Source: Flavobacterium daemonense
GTDB taxonomy: Bacteria > Bacteroidota > Bacteroidia > Flavobacteriales > Flavobacteriaceae
Assembly (NCBI RefSeq): GCF_007341385.1
Contig: NZ_VJYD01000014.1
Location: 62,001-126,000 of the forward strand
Direction of reading: 5' to 3'
Length of the DNA: 64,000 nucleotides
Under the pieces are notes generated by a model. It did no database searches, had not been told where the DNA came from, and worked only from the letters and a program-made list of their open reading frames with translations. The position numbers were made by a program, and so were the translations under genes. This document shows positions 7,846 through 15,665 of the stretch, one piece after another (positions within the stretch are counted from its first letter, which is position 1; each line of letters opens with the position of its first letter).

Positions 7846-8811
7846 ATGAGCAAGAAAACAGGTTTAATCGTACCACACGACTATAAATTATTAAGTATAG
7901 CCGCGATTTTAGAAGTTTTTGAAACAGCCAACAAGCTTAGTCCACAATCTGAAAAACCTTTTGAAATCATGCTTTTTCAATTGGCAGGACAAATCACTAA
8001 TGAACAAGTATTTGGATACAATGTTCAACCTATCGAAACTTCAAATATTGATCTGGATCTCATTTTGATTCCGGCTTTTACCACCGATAATATGAGCGAA
8101 ATGATCGCAAAGAACAAAGATTTTATTCCGTGGTTAAAAAAACAGCATCAATCTGGAGCCGAATTAGCCAGTTTTTGCACGGGCGCCTTTTTGTTTGCCG
8201 CTTCGGGATTGCTGAACGAAAAACTCGCCACCACGCATGTCGATGCTTGCAGCGCTTTTACAAAAGCATTTCCGTTAGTGAAATTAAAACCCGAAGAAAC
8301 CTTAACTGCCGATGGAAGCCTTTACACAAGCGGCGGTTCTACCTCATCATTTCATTTGTTGGTGTTGCTCGTTCAAAAATATTGCGGAAACGAAATTGCC
8401 GTTCAAATTGCAAAAATCTTCTCAATTGACTTAAACCGATATAAACAAAGCTATTTCAGCACGTTTAGACCCAATCATTTGCACAACGACGCTCTGGTTG
8501 CTATGTTGCAGCAAAAAATCGAAAGTCAGTATCATACAATTGAAAAACTGGAAGAAATTATCAAAGATATTCCAACAAGTGCCAGAAATATGACGCGCCG
8601 ATTTAAGCAAGTAACCGGAATTCCGCCAATTGAATACCTGCAAAATATAAGAGTTGAAAGCTCCAAAAAATATTTGGAACAAACCCAACTTTCGATTTCA
8701 GAAATTATCGAAAAAACAGGCTACAACGACCCAAAAGCATTCCGAAAAGTATTTTATAAAATGGTTGGGATGAAGCCAGTTGAATATAGAGAGAAATTTA
8801 GGGTTCAGTAA
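7846..8811 (+). CDS. GlxA-type transcriptional regulator (DJ-1/PfpI domain plus AraC HTH)
   Basis: The 321-residue protein has an N-terminal DJ-1/PfpI-like domain (about 1-190) and a C-terminal AraC-type DNA-binding domain (about 225-320) with two helix-turn-helix units. The nucleophile elbow SFCTGAFLFA keeps the cysteine (C111). In most members of this group the domain senses a ligand and is not a peptidase. The C-terminal AraC signature is seen in ISEIIEKTGYNDPKAFRKVF. It is divergent from the VOC/SRPBCC array, a layout typical for a regulator and its target. The target is inferred from position only. Confidence 0.88.
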   Translation: MSKKTGLIVPHDYKLLSIAAILEVFETANKLSPQSEKPFEIMLFQLAGQITNEQVFGYNVQPIETSNIDLDLILIPAFTTDNMSEMIAKNKDFIPWLKKQHQSGAELASFCTGAFLFAASGLLNEKLATTHVDACSAFTKAFPLVKLKPEETLTADGSLYTSGGSTSSFHLLVLLVQKYCGNEIAVQIAKIFSIDLNRYKQSYFSTFRPNHLHNDALVAMLQQKIESQYHTIEKLEEIIKDIPTSARNMTRRFKQVTGIPPIEYLQNIRVESSKKYLEQTQLSISEIIEKTGYNDPKAFRKVFYKMVGMKPVEYREKFRVQ

Positions 8812-8820
8812 TTTTTCTCA

Positions 8821-8925
8821 GGAGCAGATCGATTCATTTTCAAAATTACCTTTAGTCCTGCTCTCCACTATATCTTTTGTTGTGAACCCCACAACAAAAG
8901 GATGCCGTTTCGATCAGGGCTATCA
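8821..8925 (-). ncRNA. Structured intergenic element, probable Flavo-1-type RNA
   Basis: The region folds strongly. An outer 8-bp stem pairs 8853-8860 with 8915-8922 (one G-U pair), and an inner perfect 11-bp stem pairs 8874-8884 with 8890-8900 around a 5-base loop. Conserved-looking internal loops lie between them. Read on the minus strand, the blocks GAAACGGCATCC and AAAGATATAGTGG match, from memory, an element repeated many times in Flavobacterium intergenic regions. A further arm GAGCAG (8822-8827) can pair with CTGCTC (8858-8863), which would compete with the outer stem. The name Flavo-1 is my best guess and was not checked. The strand is inferred. Confidence 0.55.
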
Positions 8926-8960
8926 AGGACTTTTTATTTTCATAATTCCAAAAAACAAAA

Positions 8961-8988
8961 AAACCTGTTCAAATAAATAAACAGGTTT
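8961..8988 (+). terminator. Hairpin terminator after the GlxA-type regulator or the structured RNA
   Basis: AAACCTGTT and AACAGGTTT pair around a 10-base A-rich loop. An A-tract precedes the stem, so on the minus strand it is followed by a T-run, and it may serve both directions. Confidence 0.5.
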
Positions 8989-8997
8989 CTATAATTG

Positions 8998-9030
8998 AAC
9001 TTTGTCAAAGTTTAAAACTTTGACAAAGTT
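8998..9030. repeat. Near-perfect palindrome at the end of clpX
   Basis: Two 16-base arms (AACTTTGTCAAAGTTT and its reverse complement) separated by one base. Located 13 bases after the clpX stop codon. It probably ends or protects the clpX transcript. Confidence 0.6.
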
Positions 9031-9042
9031 ATTTCGCATTTT

Positions 9043-10275
9043 TTACGAAGCAATTTCCATTCGCTTCAATAAGTTTTTACTCAAAGTATGTTCTGCATAA
9101 TCTTTATCGATAGATAAAACTTTATCATCTGAACTTGGAAGTTCGTACATCGCATCTGTCAAGATTGCCTCGCAAAGCGAACGCAATCCACGTGCACCTA
9201 GTTTGTACTCTAACGCTTTATCTACAATAAAATCCAACGCTTCATCCGTAATACTGAATTCAACATCATCCATTAAAAATAATTTTTGATATTGTTTTAC
9301 CAATGCATTTTTAGGCTGTGTTAAAATGGCACGCAATGTTTCTCTATCTAAAGGATCCATGTGTGTCAAAACCGGCAAACGACCAATGATTTCTGGAATC
9401 AATCCAAAATCTTTAATATCTTTTGGAATAATATATTGCAGTAAATTGTCTTTGTCGATATTATCAACATTTTTAGAAGTCGAATATCCAACAGCCTGAC
9501 GATTCAAACGTTTCGAAATAATACGTTCAACTCCGTCAAAAGCACCACCAGCAATAAACAAGATATTTTGAGTATTTACCTCAACAAATTTTTGGTCTGG
9601 ATGTTTACGTCCTCCTTTTGGCGGTACGTTTACAATTGTTCCTTCCAATAATTTCAATAGAGCTTGTTGAACACCTTCACCAGAAACATCACGCGTTATT
9701 GACGGATTATCGCTCTTACGGGCAATTTTATCAATTTCGTCAATAAATACGATTCCTCTTTCTGCTTTGGTTACATCATAATCTGCAGCTTGAAGCAAAC
9801 GAGTTAAAATGCTTTCAACATCTTCTCCTACGTAACCAGCTTCTGTCAATACAGTTGCATCAACAATTGCCAACGGAACGTCTAACATTTTTGCAATTGT
9901 TTTTGCTACCAATGTTTTTCCTGTTCCAGTTTGACCTACCATAATGATGTTGCTTTTTTCAATCTCAACTTCATCGTCTAATTGCTGTTGCATTAAACGT
10001 TTGTAGTGATTGTAAACCGCAACCGACATTACTTTTTTTGTCTGGTCTTGCCCAATTACATATTGATCAAGAAAAGCTCTGATTTCTTTTGGTTTCTTTA
10101 AAATTAAATCACCAACCAATTTCGCGCTTCCGCTTGATTTTAATTCTTCTAATACAATTCCGTGCGCTTGTTCAATACATTTGTCACAAATGTGTGCATT
10201 GATACCAGCAATCAATAAATTAGTTTCTGGCTTTTTTCTTCCACAAAACGAACATTCTAATACTACTTTAGCCAT
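9043..10275 (-). CDS. clpX: ATP-dependent Clp protease ATP-binding subunit ClpX
   Basis: ClpX is the hexameric AAA+ unfoldase that recognises and feeds substrates to ClpP. All landmarks are present. The N-terminal zinc-binding domain has C8, C11, C30 and C33. The Walker A motif GQTGTGKT is at 114-121. Walker B lies in GIVFIDEIDKIA, and the RKSDNPSITRDVSGEGVQ segment follows it. The 410-residue length is normal for the family. clpP lies 185 bases upstream on the same strand and the two may be separately transcribed, because a -7 element lies just before clpX. Confidence 0.98.
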   Translation of the reverse strand: MAKVVLECSFCGRKKPETNLLIAGINAHICDKCIEQAHGIVLEELKSSGSAKLVGDLILKKPKEIRAFLDQYVIGQDQTKKVMSVAVYNHYKRLMQQQLDDEVEIEKSNIIMVGQTGTGKTLVAKTIAKMLDVPLAIVDATVLTEAGYVGEDVESILTRLLQAADYDVTKAERGIVFIDEIDKIARKSDNPSITRDVSGEGVQQALLKLLEGTIVNVPPKGGRKHPDQKFVEVNTQNILFIAGGAFDGVERIISKRLNRQAVGYSTSKNVDNIDKDNLLQYIIPKDIKDFGLIPEIIGRLPVLTHMDPLDRETLRAILTQPKNALVKQYQKLFLMDDVEFSITDEALDFIVDKALEYKLGARGLRSLCEAILTDAMYELPSSDDKVLSIDKDYAEHTLSKNLLKRMEIAS

Positions 10276-10295
10276 TCTTTTTTCGTTATAAGCTG

Positions 10296-10303
10296 CAAAG
10301 TTA
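10296..10303 (-). promoter_or_regulatory. -7 element of clpX
   Basis: Read on the minus strand the sequence is TAACTTTG, which fits TAnnTTTG, 20 bases before the clpX ATG. It overlaps one end of the inverted repeat at 10299-10350. No clear -33 TTG. Confidence 0.4.
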
Positions 10304-10350
10304 CTAAGTTTTAGAGACTTTTTACTAAAACCTCAAAAACTTAGTAACTT
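10299..10350. repeat. Inverted repeat in the clpX leader region
   Basis: AAGTTACTAAGTTTTAGAG pairs with CTCAAAAACTTAGTAACTT with one mismatch. It belongs to the class of CTAAG-rich intergenic repeats also seen at 11246-11274. Confidence 0.6.
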
Positions 10351-10389
10351 CTTAACTCTTTTTGTTTTTGTTTCAAGTCTAAAAAAATG

Positions 10390-10447
10390 GTTTCAAGTTT
10401 CAGGTTTCAAGTTAACAATAGCAAACCTGAAACCTGAAACTTGAAAC
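10390..10447. repeat. Perfect 18-bp inverted repeat after clpP
   Basis: The arms at 10390-10407 and 10430-10447 (GTTTCAAGTTTCAGGTTT and its reverse complement) are identical over 18 bases with a 22-base loop. It lies just after the clpP stop codon and probably forms the 3' end of its mRNA. Confidence 0.7.
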
Positions 10448-10460
10448 AAATAAAACTTTT

Positions 10461-11135
10461 TTAGCTTCTTCTCAAAACTTCATCAATCATTCCGTATTCT
10501 TTTGCTTCATCAGCTTTCATCCAGTAATCGCGCTCACTGTCTTTGTGAACTTTGTCGAAAGTCTGACCAGAATGGTGAGAAATGATGTTGTATAATTCAT
10601 CTTTTAATTTCAGCATTTCACGTAAGTTGATTTCCATATCTGTTGCAACACCTTGTGCTCCTCCAGATGGCTGGTGAATCATTACGCGAGAATGTGGCAA
10701 AGCCGAACGTTTTCCTGCTGCTCCTGCACATAATAAAACTGCTCCCATAGAAGCCGCCATTCCTGTACAAATTGTAGCAACATCTGGCTTGATGTATTGC
10801 ATAGTGTCATAAATTCCTAAACCTGCATAAACACTTCCTCCAGGAGAGTTTAAGTAAATCTGAATATCTTTTGTTGCATCAGCACTTTCTAAAAATAATA
10901 ACTGAGCCTGAACGATATTAGCGATTTGATCGTCGATACCTGTTCCTAAAAAGATAATTCTGTCCATCATTAATCTTGAGAACACATCCAATTGAGAAAT
11001 ATTCAACTGACGCTCTTCGATAATATATGGAGTCATGTTTGTTGGGTTCATCGCTGCTACGATTTTGTCATAGTACATTGCGTTTACTCCTTGGTGCTTT
11101 GTAGCAAATTTTTTGAATTCTTTACCGTAGTTCAT
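10461..11135 (-). CDS. clpP: ATP-dependent Clp protease proteolytic subunit ClpP
   Basis: ClpP is the serine protease chamber of the Clp complex. The catalytic serine S129 lies in TGMAASMGA, the histidine H154 in MIHQPSGG, and the aspartate D203 in DSERDYWM. The 224-residue length includes an N-terminal extension of about 30 residues before the conserved MTPYIIEE block, usual for flavobacterial ClpP. clpX follows on the same strand and tig precedes it beyond a terminator. The trio tig-clpP-clpX is a widely conserved quality-control cluster. Confidence 0.97.
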   Translation of the reverse strand: MNYGKEFKKFATKHQGVNAMYYDKIVAAMNPTNMTPYIIEERQLNISQLDVFSRLMMDRIIFLGTGIDDQIANIVQAQLLFLESADATKDIQIYLNSPGGSVYAGLGIYDTMQYIKPDVATICTGMAASMGAVLLCAGAAGKRSALPHSRVMIHQPSGGAQGVATDMEINLREMLKLKDELYNIISHHSGQTFDKVHKDSERDYWMKADEAKEYGMIDEVLRRS

Positions 11136-11245
11136 ATTTTTAGTTTAAAGTTGAAAAGTCTAAAGTCAGAAATTGACCTAAACGAATTTAACAAAGTTCA
11201 TACCTTTTTATAAAGGATGTCAATTTGTCTTCTTTTTTTAAGATG

Positions 11246-11274
11246 CTAAGATTCTAAGGCACTAAGATTCTAAG
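11246..11274. repeat. Tandem 13-base direct repeats CTAAGATTCTAAG
   Basis: Two exact copies at 11246-11258 and 11262-11274, 16 bases apart. CTAAG-rich repeats of this kind recur in Flavobacterium intergenic regions. Confidence 0.65.
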
Positions 11275-11313
11275 TTTTTTTTACAAAAAACTTTTACCAA
11301 CGAAACCTGAAAC

Positions 11314-11355
11314 AAAAAAAGAACGTCAACAGAAGAAAAACTTCCATTGACGTTC
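11314..11355 (-). terminator. Rho-independent terminator of tig
   Basis: Read on the minus strand, GAACGTCAA pairs with TTGACGTTC, with an inner GAAG/CTTC stem. A run of seven T follows. It lies about 105 bases after the tig stop. Confidence 0.8.
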
Positions 11356-11460
11356 AAATATAATTATTTTTATCTTTCAGTTTCTGTAATAAAATCTTAA
11401 TTTTTAAAAAGTATACTTCTTAACTTTCGACTATATGACTTTTGACTTTCAGACTTAAAT

Positions 11461-12783
11461 TTATTCTCCGTAAGAAGCAGCAATAAATTCTTCGTAAGTA
11501 ACTTCTTTAGTTGTTGGATTTGCTTTTTCTTTGAATAAATCTAACAATTTAGCCGCTACAACTTGCTCAGAAAGTCTTTTCACTTCTTCTTGGTTAGATA
11601 AAACTCTAGCCACGATTCCTTGAACTTCTTCTTCAGTTGGGTTTGTTTGTCCAAATTGAGCCATTTGTTGTCTGATAGCACCAGAAGTAAACTCTTTCAA
11701 ATCTTCAAATGTAATTTGAATATTACTTTGAGCCATTGCTTTTCCTTCGATTAATTGGAAACGTAAACCTTTTTCAGATCTTGCGTATTCAACTTCAGCT
11801 TCTTCAGCAGTTAATTTTTTCTCTCCAACAGTTTGCAACCATTTTTTAAGGAACTCAGCTGGCAAATCAAATTTTGTGTTTTCGATCAAGAAATCTTGAA
11901 CATCTAATAATAATTTTTGGTCAGCTTGCTGCGCGAATTGTGCTTCAGCATCTTCTTTAATTTTAGATTTTAAATCTTCTAAAGAAGCTACTTTACCTTC
12001 ACCAAAAAGTTTGTCGAATAATTCTTGGTTTAATTCTGCCAATTCAGCACCGTTGATTGCTTCAATTGTAAAGTTTACTTCGATATCTAAACCGTGAACA
12101 TCATCATGAGATACTTTTAAGTAATCCATTAATTGGTGATCATCTTCAAATAAACCTTTTGTGCTTACTGTTACAACATCTCCAACTTTTTTACCGATGA
12201 ATTTATCTCCAGCTTTTTTGTTGAATGTAGATACAGAAATTGTAGTTGTATTGTTGATTCCTTTTTCTTCGTTTGTGAAAGTTCCAGTTAAATCTGAATC
12301 AGCTTCAACTTTATCTTGAGGAATTGCTTTACCGAATTGTTTTTGGATACGCTCAACTTGTCCGTCGATTAATTTATCATCAGCAGTAACGATATATTTT
12401 ACGATATTGTTTTTAGCCTCAAGATCAATTTCGAAGTTTGGCACTAAACCAATTTCGTATTCGAAAGTCAATTCTTCAGCATCCCAGTTAAAATTTTCGT
12501 TTACTTTAGCAAGAGGAGTTCCTAAAAGATTTAATCTTTCAGATTGAATAAAACGCTCTAAAGCTAAATCAACTACTTTTTTGATCTCTTCTTGCTTAAT
12601 AGCTTTTCCGTATTGTTTTTCAACAAGATCTTTAGGCACAGCGCCTTTTCTAAATCCTTTTACTTGCGCTAAAGGCATTTTTTCGTTAATTCTTTTTGCT
12701 ACTTGACCTTTATAATCCATGTGAACAACGTTCATCACAATTGTCTCGTTTACAGCGTCTATTGCTACTCTTTTAATATCCAT
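11461..12783 (-). CDS. tig: Trigger factor
   Basis: Trigger factor is the ribosome-bound chaperone that meets nascent chains at the exit tunnel. The ribosome-binding signature GFRKGAVP is at residues 43-50. The central peptidyl-prolyl isomerase-like domain (about 150-240) is poorly conserved, as is common in Bacteroidetes. The C-terminal helical arms follow, rich in acidic and Gln residues. Length 440 residues is normal. The gene has its own promoter and terminator and lies upstream of clpP and clpX. The ATG at 12783 is preceded by a strong -7/-33 pair. Confidence 0.95.
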   Translation of the reverse strand: MDIKRVAIDAVNETIVMNVVHMDYKGQVAKRINEKMPLAQVKGFRKGAVPKDLVEKQYGKAIKQEEIKKVVDLALERFIQSERLNLLGTPLAKVNENFNWDAEELTFEYEIGLVPNFEIDLEAKNNIVKYIVTADDKLIDGQVERIQKQFGKAIPQDKVEADSDLTGTFTNEEKGINNTTTISVSTFNKKAGDKFIGKKVGDVVTVSTKGLFEDDHQLMDYLKVSHDDVHGLDIEVNFTIEAINGAELAELNQELFDKLFGEGKVASLEDLKSKIKEDAEAQFAQQADQKLLLDVQDFLIENTKFDLPAEFLKKWLQTVGEKKLTAEEAEVEYARSEKGLRFQLIEGKAMAQSNIQITFEDLKEFTSGAIRQQMAQFGQTNPTEEEVQGIVARVLSNQEEVKRLSEQVVAAKLLDLFKEKANPTTKEVTYEEFIAASYGE

Positions 12784-12809
12784 CTTCTTCTTTAATTTAC
12801 ATAATAAAA

Positions 12810-12845
12810 TTGGGTTGCAAAATTATAAAATTTTTGCAACCCAAC
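12810..12845. repeat. Inverted repeat overlapping the tig promoter
   Basis: TTGGGTTGCAAAA on the left pairs with TTTTGCAACCCAA on the right. The tig -7 element is inside it. Confidence 0.6.
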
Positions 12846-12848
12846 CAA
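12818..12848 (-). promoter_or_regulatory. tig promoter (-33 TTG, -7 TAATTTTG)
   Basis: On the minus strand a TTG lies 20 bases before TAATTTTG at 12818-12825, which is the Bacteroidetes consensus. Transcription should start near 12811, about 28 bases before the ATG. Confidence 0.65.
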
Positions 12849-12897
12849 GTTTTTAATCTATTGTATTTGAAGCAGTTTTAATCTGCTCATTTGTTTT

Positions 12898-13242
12898 TTA
12901 TTTATCGTCTCCTAGTATTTTATAAGTAATAGACTGAAGAAGAGACAAAATAATACTGAAAATTAATGCTGTCCAGAACGAATCGACTTTAAAACCGCCT
13001 ACAATATTTGTACAAAGCAAAATTATTATGGCATTTATAACAAGCAAAAATAAACCAAGCGTAATAAATGTTACCGGCAATGTCAAAATAACCAAAATAG
13101 GTTTTATAAAAATATTAAGCAATCCTAAAACTACCGCAACAATTATAGCCGTTCCAAAACTGGTAACAACTACACCAGGTAGAAATTTAGCAATTAGTAA
13201 AACCAAGGCCGCAGTAACTAAAAGTCTAAGTATTAATTTCAT
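12898..13242 (-). CDS. Phage-holin-family / YvlD-like four-helix membrane protein
   Basis: This 114-residue protein has four predicted membrane segments (about 5-20, 26-44, 52-78 and 85-107). The pattern GLLNIFIKPILVILTLPVTFITLGLF is diagnostic of the family named phage holin family 4 or YvlD. Despite the name there is no phage here. The family is a common bacterial inner-membrane protein of unknown role. It is 54 bases after the hydrolase gene and probably the last gene of a pdxJ-hydrolase operon. Confidence 0.85.
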   Translation of the reverse strand: MKLILRLLVTAALVLLIAKFLPGVVVTSFGTAIIVAVVLGLLNIFIKPILVILTLPVTFITLGLFLLVINAIIILLCTNIVGGFKVDSFWTALIFSIILSLLQSITYKILGDDK

Positions 13243-13296
13243 AGTTTTTCAGATTTAAAATTTATTTAAAAGTAATAAAATTTTTATCAAAAATAA

Positions 13297-14061
13297 TTAC
13301 TCTTTCAAAAATGCAGTTGTCAGCTCAAAAAACATTTTAGGATTTTCGGCATGAAGCCAATGTCCTGCATTCGGAATAGTTTCTAATTTTAAATTAGGGA
13401 AATGCTCTTTTATGGCATCAATATCTGAATCTAAAATGTATCCAGATTCCCCTCCTCTTATAAATAATGTTGGATTATTAAAGACTAAACCTTCTGCCAG
13501 AGGTTTTCCGATAGCGTCAAGATTATTATTGAAAACTTCTAAATTAAATCTAAAAGCCAATTGCCCTGGCTCCTTCCAATATAAATTTTTCAACAGAAAC
13601 TGTCTTGTTCCAAAATCAGGAACATATTGCGCTACAATTGACTCAACATCAGCTCTACTTGGTTTTACCGAAAAATCAACCGCATTTAATCCGTCCAAAA
13701 TATCTTGATGATGCTGTTTGTAAAATTTCGGACCAATATCAGCCACAATCAGTTTGTCTACAATTTCCGAATGTGTTGTTGCAAAAAGCATTGCTACTTT
13801 TCCGCCCATTGAATGTCCAAGAATGTCTATTCTTGTCAAATTATTTGCCTGGCAATATTCAAAAACATCCTGAACCATTGCTTCATAACTCCATTCATCA
13901 GAATGAAAGCTTCGTCCGTGATTTCTTAAATCTAAAATATGAACTTGAAATCCGGCTTCGACATATTGTCCGGCAAGTGTTTTCCAATTATCAGACATCC
14001 CAAGAAAACCGTGCATGATAACGAAAGGTTTCCCTTCGCCTTCTATTTTTGAGTACAACAT
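13297..14061 (-). CDS. Alpha/beta-fold hydrolase, YbfF-like esterase
   Basis: The 254-residue protein is a cytoplasmic alpha/beta hydrolase. The oxyanion region is MHGFLGMSDNW, the nucleophile elbow is GHSMGG, and the catalytic histidine lies in AGHWLHAENP near the end. The closest family I recognise is the YbfF esterase group, which acts on acyl thioesters and small esters in vitro. The physiological substrate is unknown. It starts 23 bases after pdxJ, so the two are likely co-transcribed. Confidence 0.88.
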   Translation of the reverse strand: MLYSKIEGEGKPFVIMHGFLGMSDNWKTLAGQYVEAGFQVHILDLRNHGRSFHSDEWSYEAMVQDVFEYCQANNLTRIDILGHSMGGKVAMLFATTHSEIVDKLIVADIGPKFYKQHHQDILDGLNAVDFSVKPSRADVESIVAQYVPDFGTRQFLLKNLYWKEPGQLAFRFNLEVFNNNLDAIGKPLAEGLVFNNPTLFIRGGESGYILDSDIDAIKEHFPNLKLETIPNAGHWLHAENPKMFFELTTAFLKE

Positions 14062-14084
14062 AAATTATTTTTTATCCTGAAGAT

Positions 14085-14798
14085 TTACTTCAATTTATTC
14101 AAATACATATTAACTACATTATCCAAACCAAGGTAAAGCGCTTCCGAAATCAATGCGTGTCCGATAGAAACTTCTAATAATCCAGGAATATTTTGTTTGA
14201 AAAACTGAATATTATCCAAACTCAAATCATGTCCAGCGTTAATTCCTAAACCTAATTCGTTAGCCAATTCTGCAGCTTTAGTGTAAGGCTCAATTCCGTT
14301 TTTATTTCCTAATTCGTACTGATGTGCAAAAGCTTCTGTGTACAATTCAATTCTGTCGGTTCCAGTTTTTTTGGCACCTTCGATAATTTCTAAAACTGGA
14401 TCAACAAAAATCGAAGTTCTGATTCCGTTTCTTTGAAATTCCTGAATAACCTCCGTCAAATATGCTTGGTTTTTTATCGTATCCCAGCCTGCAGAAGATG
14501 TAATTGCGCCAATAGCATCTGGAACTAATGTCACCTGATCCGGCTTGCATTCTAAAACCAAATCAATAAAATTATGTTGCGGATTTCCTTCGATATTATA
14601 TTCGGTAGTAACAATTGCTTTTAAATCACGTGCATCCTGATAACGAATGTGGCGCTCATCTGGACGCGGGTGAATGGTGATTCCTTGTGCGCCAAATTTT
14701 TGAATATCGGTCGCTACTTTTAATAAATCAGGTACATTTCCGCCTCGAGCATTTCTTAAGGTTGCAATTTTATTGATATTTACACTTAACTTTGTCAT
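14085..14798 (-). CDS. pdxJ: Pyridoxine 5'-phosphate synthase
   Basis: PdxJ condenses 1-deoxyxylulose 5-phosphate with 3-amino-2-oxopropyl phosphate in the DXP-dependent vitamin B6 pathway. The 237-residue protein has the TIM-barrel residues expected: H43, R45 and H50 in TIHPRPDERHI, and E70 in EYNIEGN. The segment GHDLSLDNIQFF is also conserved. It is first in a short operon with the hydrolase and a small membrane protein. The divergent gene is the CBS/ACT protein at 14916. Confidence 0.96.
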   Translation of the reverse strand: MTKLSVNINKIATLRNARGGNVPDLLKVATDIQKFGAQGITIHPRPDERHIRYQDARDLKAIVTTEYNIEGNPQHNFIDLVLECKPDQVTLVPDAIGAITSSAGWDTIKNQAYLTEVIQEFQRNGIRTSIFVDPVLEIIEGAKKTGTDRIELYTEAFAHQYELGNKNGIEPYTKAAELANELGLGINAGHDLSLDNIQFFKQNIPGLLEVSIGHALISEALYLGLDNVVNMYLNKLK

Positions 14799-14840
14799 AT
14801 AAATAGATAATTAATTCTAGTAACACTATATTTGTTACGA

Positions 14841-14848
14841 CAAAAATA
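14841..14848 (-). promoter_or_regulatory. -7 element of pdxJ
   Basis: Minus-strand TATTTTTG, 42 bases before the ATG. On the plus strand TATATTTG at 14827-14834 may serve the divergent CBS gene. Neither has a clear -33 TTG. Confidence 0.35.
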
Positions 14849-14915
14849 CAAAGTAAAACGTAGCAGTTTTTGGTATTTTTTGATTATTTTGCAAGGAAAT
14901 ATCTTCAATTGATTT

Positions 14916-15575
14916 ATGACAGAAATTACAAACTATATCACCAATGATTTCAGAGCGATTGACAGTCAGGAAACGATAGCATCTGTTCAGGACTTTTTTG
15001 CTGATGTTGACTTTTCGCATTTCCCTGTTCTGGAAGACGGAATTTTCATTGGAAGTATTGCTTCTGATGATATTGAAACTTTTGATACAGACAAAAAAGC
15101 AATTGATTACAAATATACTTTGGAGCGTTTTTTTGCTCGAAAATCAATGATCTGGCTTGATGTTCTAGAAGTTTTTGCAAAAAACCACACTAATACTATT
15201 CCGGTATTAGATGAAAACAATAGCTATATCGGTTATTATGAAATGGAAGACATCATGCGATTCTTTCAGGAAACTCCATTTTTAAAAGAACAAGGCGGTA
15301 TTATTATCGTTCAAAAAGGGCTTTTGGATTATTCTATGGGGCAGGTAACTCAAATTGTAGAAAGCAATAACGGAAAAATTCTTGGCTGTTTTATATCTGA
15401 AACTGATTTAGAAAATGTACAAATTACCGTAAAAATTGGTGTTGGGCCAATGAATGAAATCATCCAGACTTTTAGACGTTACAATTACGAAATCATTTCT
15501 GAGCATCAAGAAGATGCATACATCAATAGTTTAAAAGAACGTTCTGATTATTTAGACAAATACCTTAATATTTAG
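14916..15575 (+). CDS. Tandem CBS-domain protein with C-terminal ACT-like domain
   Basis: The 219-residue protein has two CBS domains (about 1-60 and 75-130), which bind adenosine ligands. An ACT-like segment (about 135-205) starts GIIIVQKGLLDYSMGQVTQIVE and contains VQITVKIGVGPMNEIIQTFRRYNYEI. It is soluble, with no signal peptide. The same gene stands immediately before nadK in other Flavobacteria, as I recall, so a role as an adenylate or NAD-related sensor is possible but unproven. A 90-base gap with an inverted repeat separates it from nadK. Confidence 0.85.
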   Translation: MTEITNYITNDFRAIDSQETIASVQDFFADVDFSHFPVLEDGIFIGSIASDDIETFDTDKKAIDYKYTLERFFARKSMIWLDVLEVFAKNHTNTIPVLDENNSYIGYYEMEDIMRFFQETPFLKEQGGIIIVQKGLLDYSMGQVTQIVESNNGKILGCFISETDLENVQITVKIGVGPMNEIIQTFRRYNYEIISEHQEDAYINSLKERSDYLDKYLNI

Positions 15576-15588
15576 CATTATTTGTTGA

Positions 15589-15657
15589 ATCGGTTAATCG
15601 TTTAATCGTTTTGACAAAAAAAATTAACGATTAAACAATTAAACAAAAAATCGATTA
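15589..15657. repeat. Imperfect inverted repeat before nadK
   Basis: AATCGGTTAATCGTTTAATCG on the left faces AACGATTAAAC and AATCGATT on the right. It is made of TTAATCG-like units. It may end the CBS transcript. Confidence 0.45.
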
Positions 15658-15665
15658 AACAGCAG

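Larger units (their letters stand above)
11136..11460. other. Intergenic region between tig and clpP
   Basis: A 325-base gap without a gene. It holds the tig terminator (11314-11355), a pair of 13-base direct repeats (11246-11274) and the clpP leader. I found no exact TAnnTTTG match near clpP; the clpP promoter is not visible to me. Confidence 0.7.

Noticed and set aside
8780..8980. Small plus-strand open frame after the GlxA-type regulator
   Set aside because: It overlaps the end of the regulator and the folded element; the translated sequence has no family and codes through a stem-loop.
12898..13242. Possible prophage remnant, because of the phage-holin family name
   Set aside because: No other phage gene is near. 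The family is a chromosomal membrane protein, and the gene fits an operon with pdxJ.
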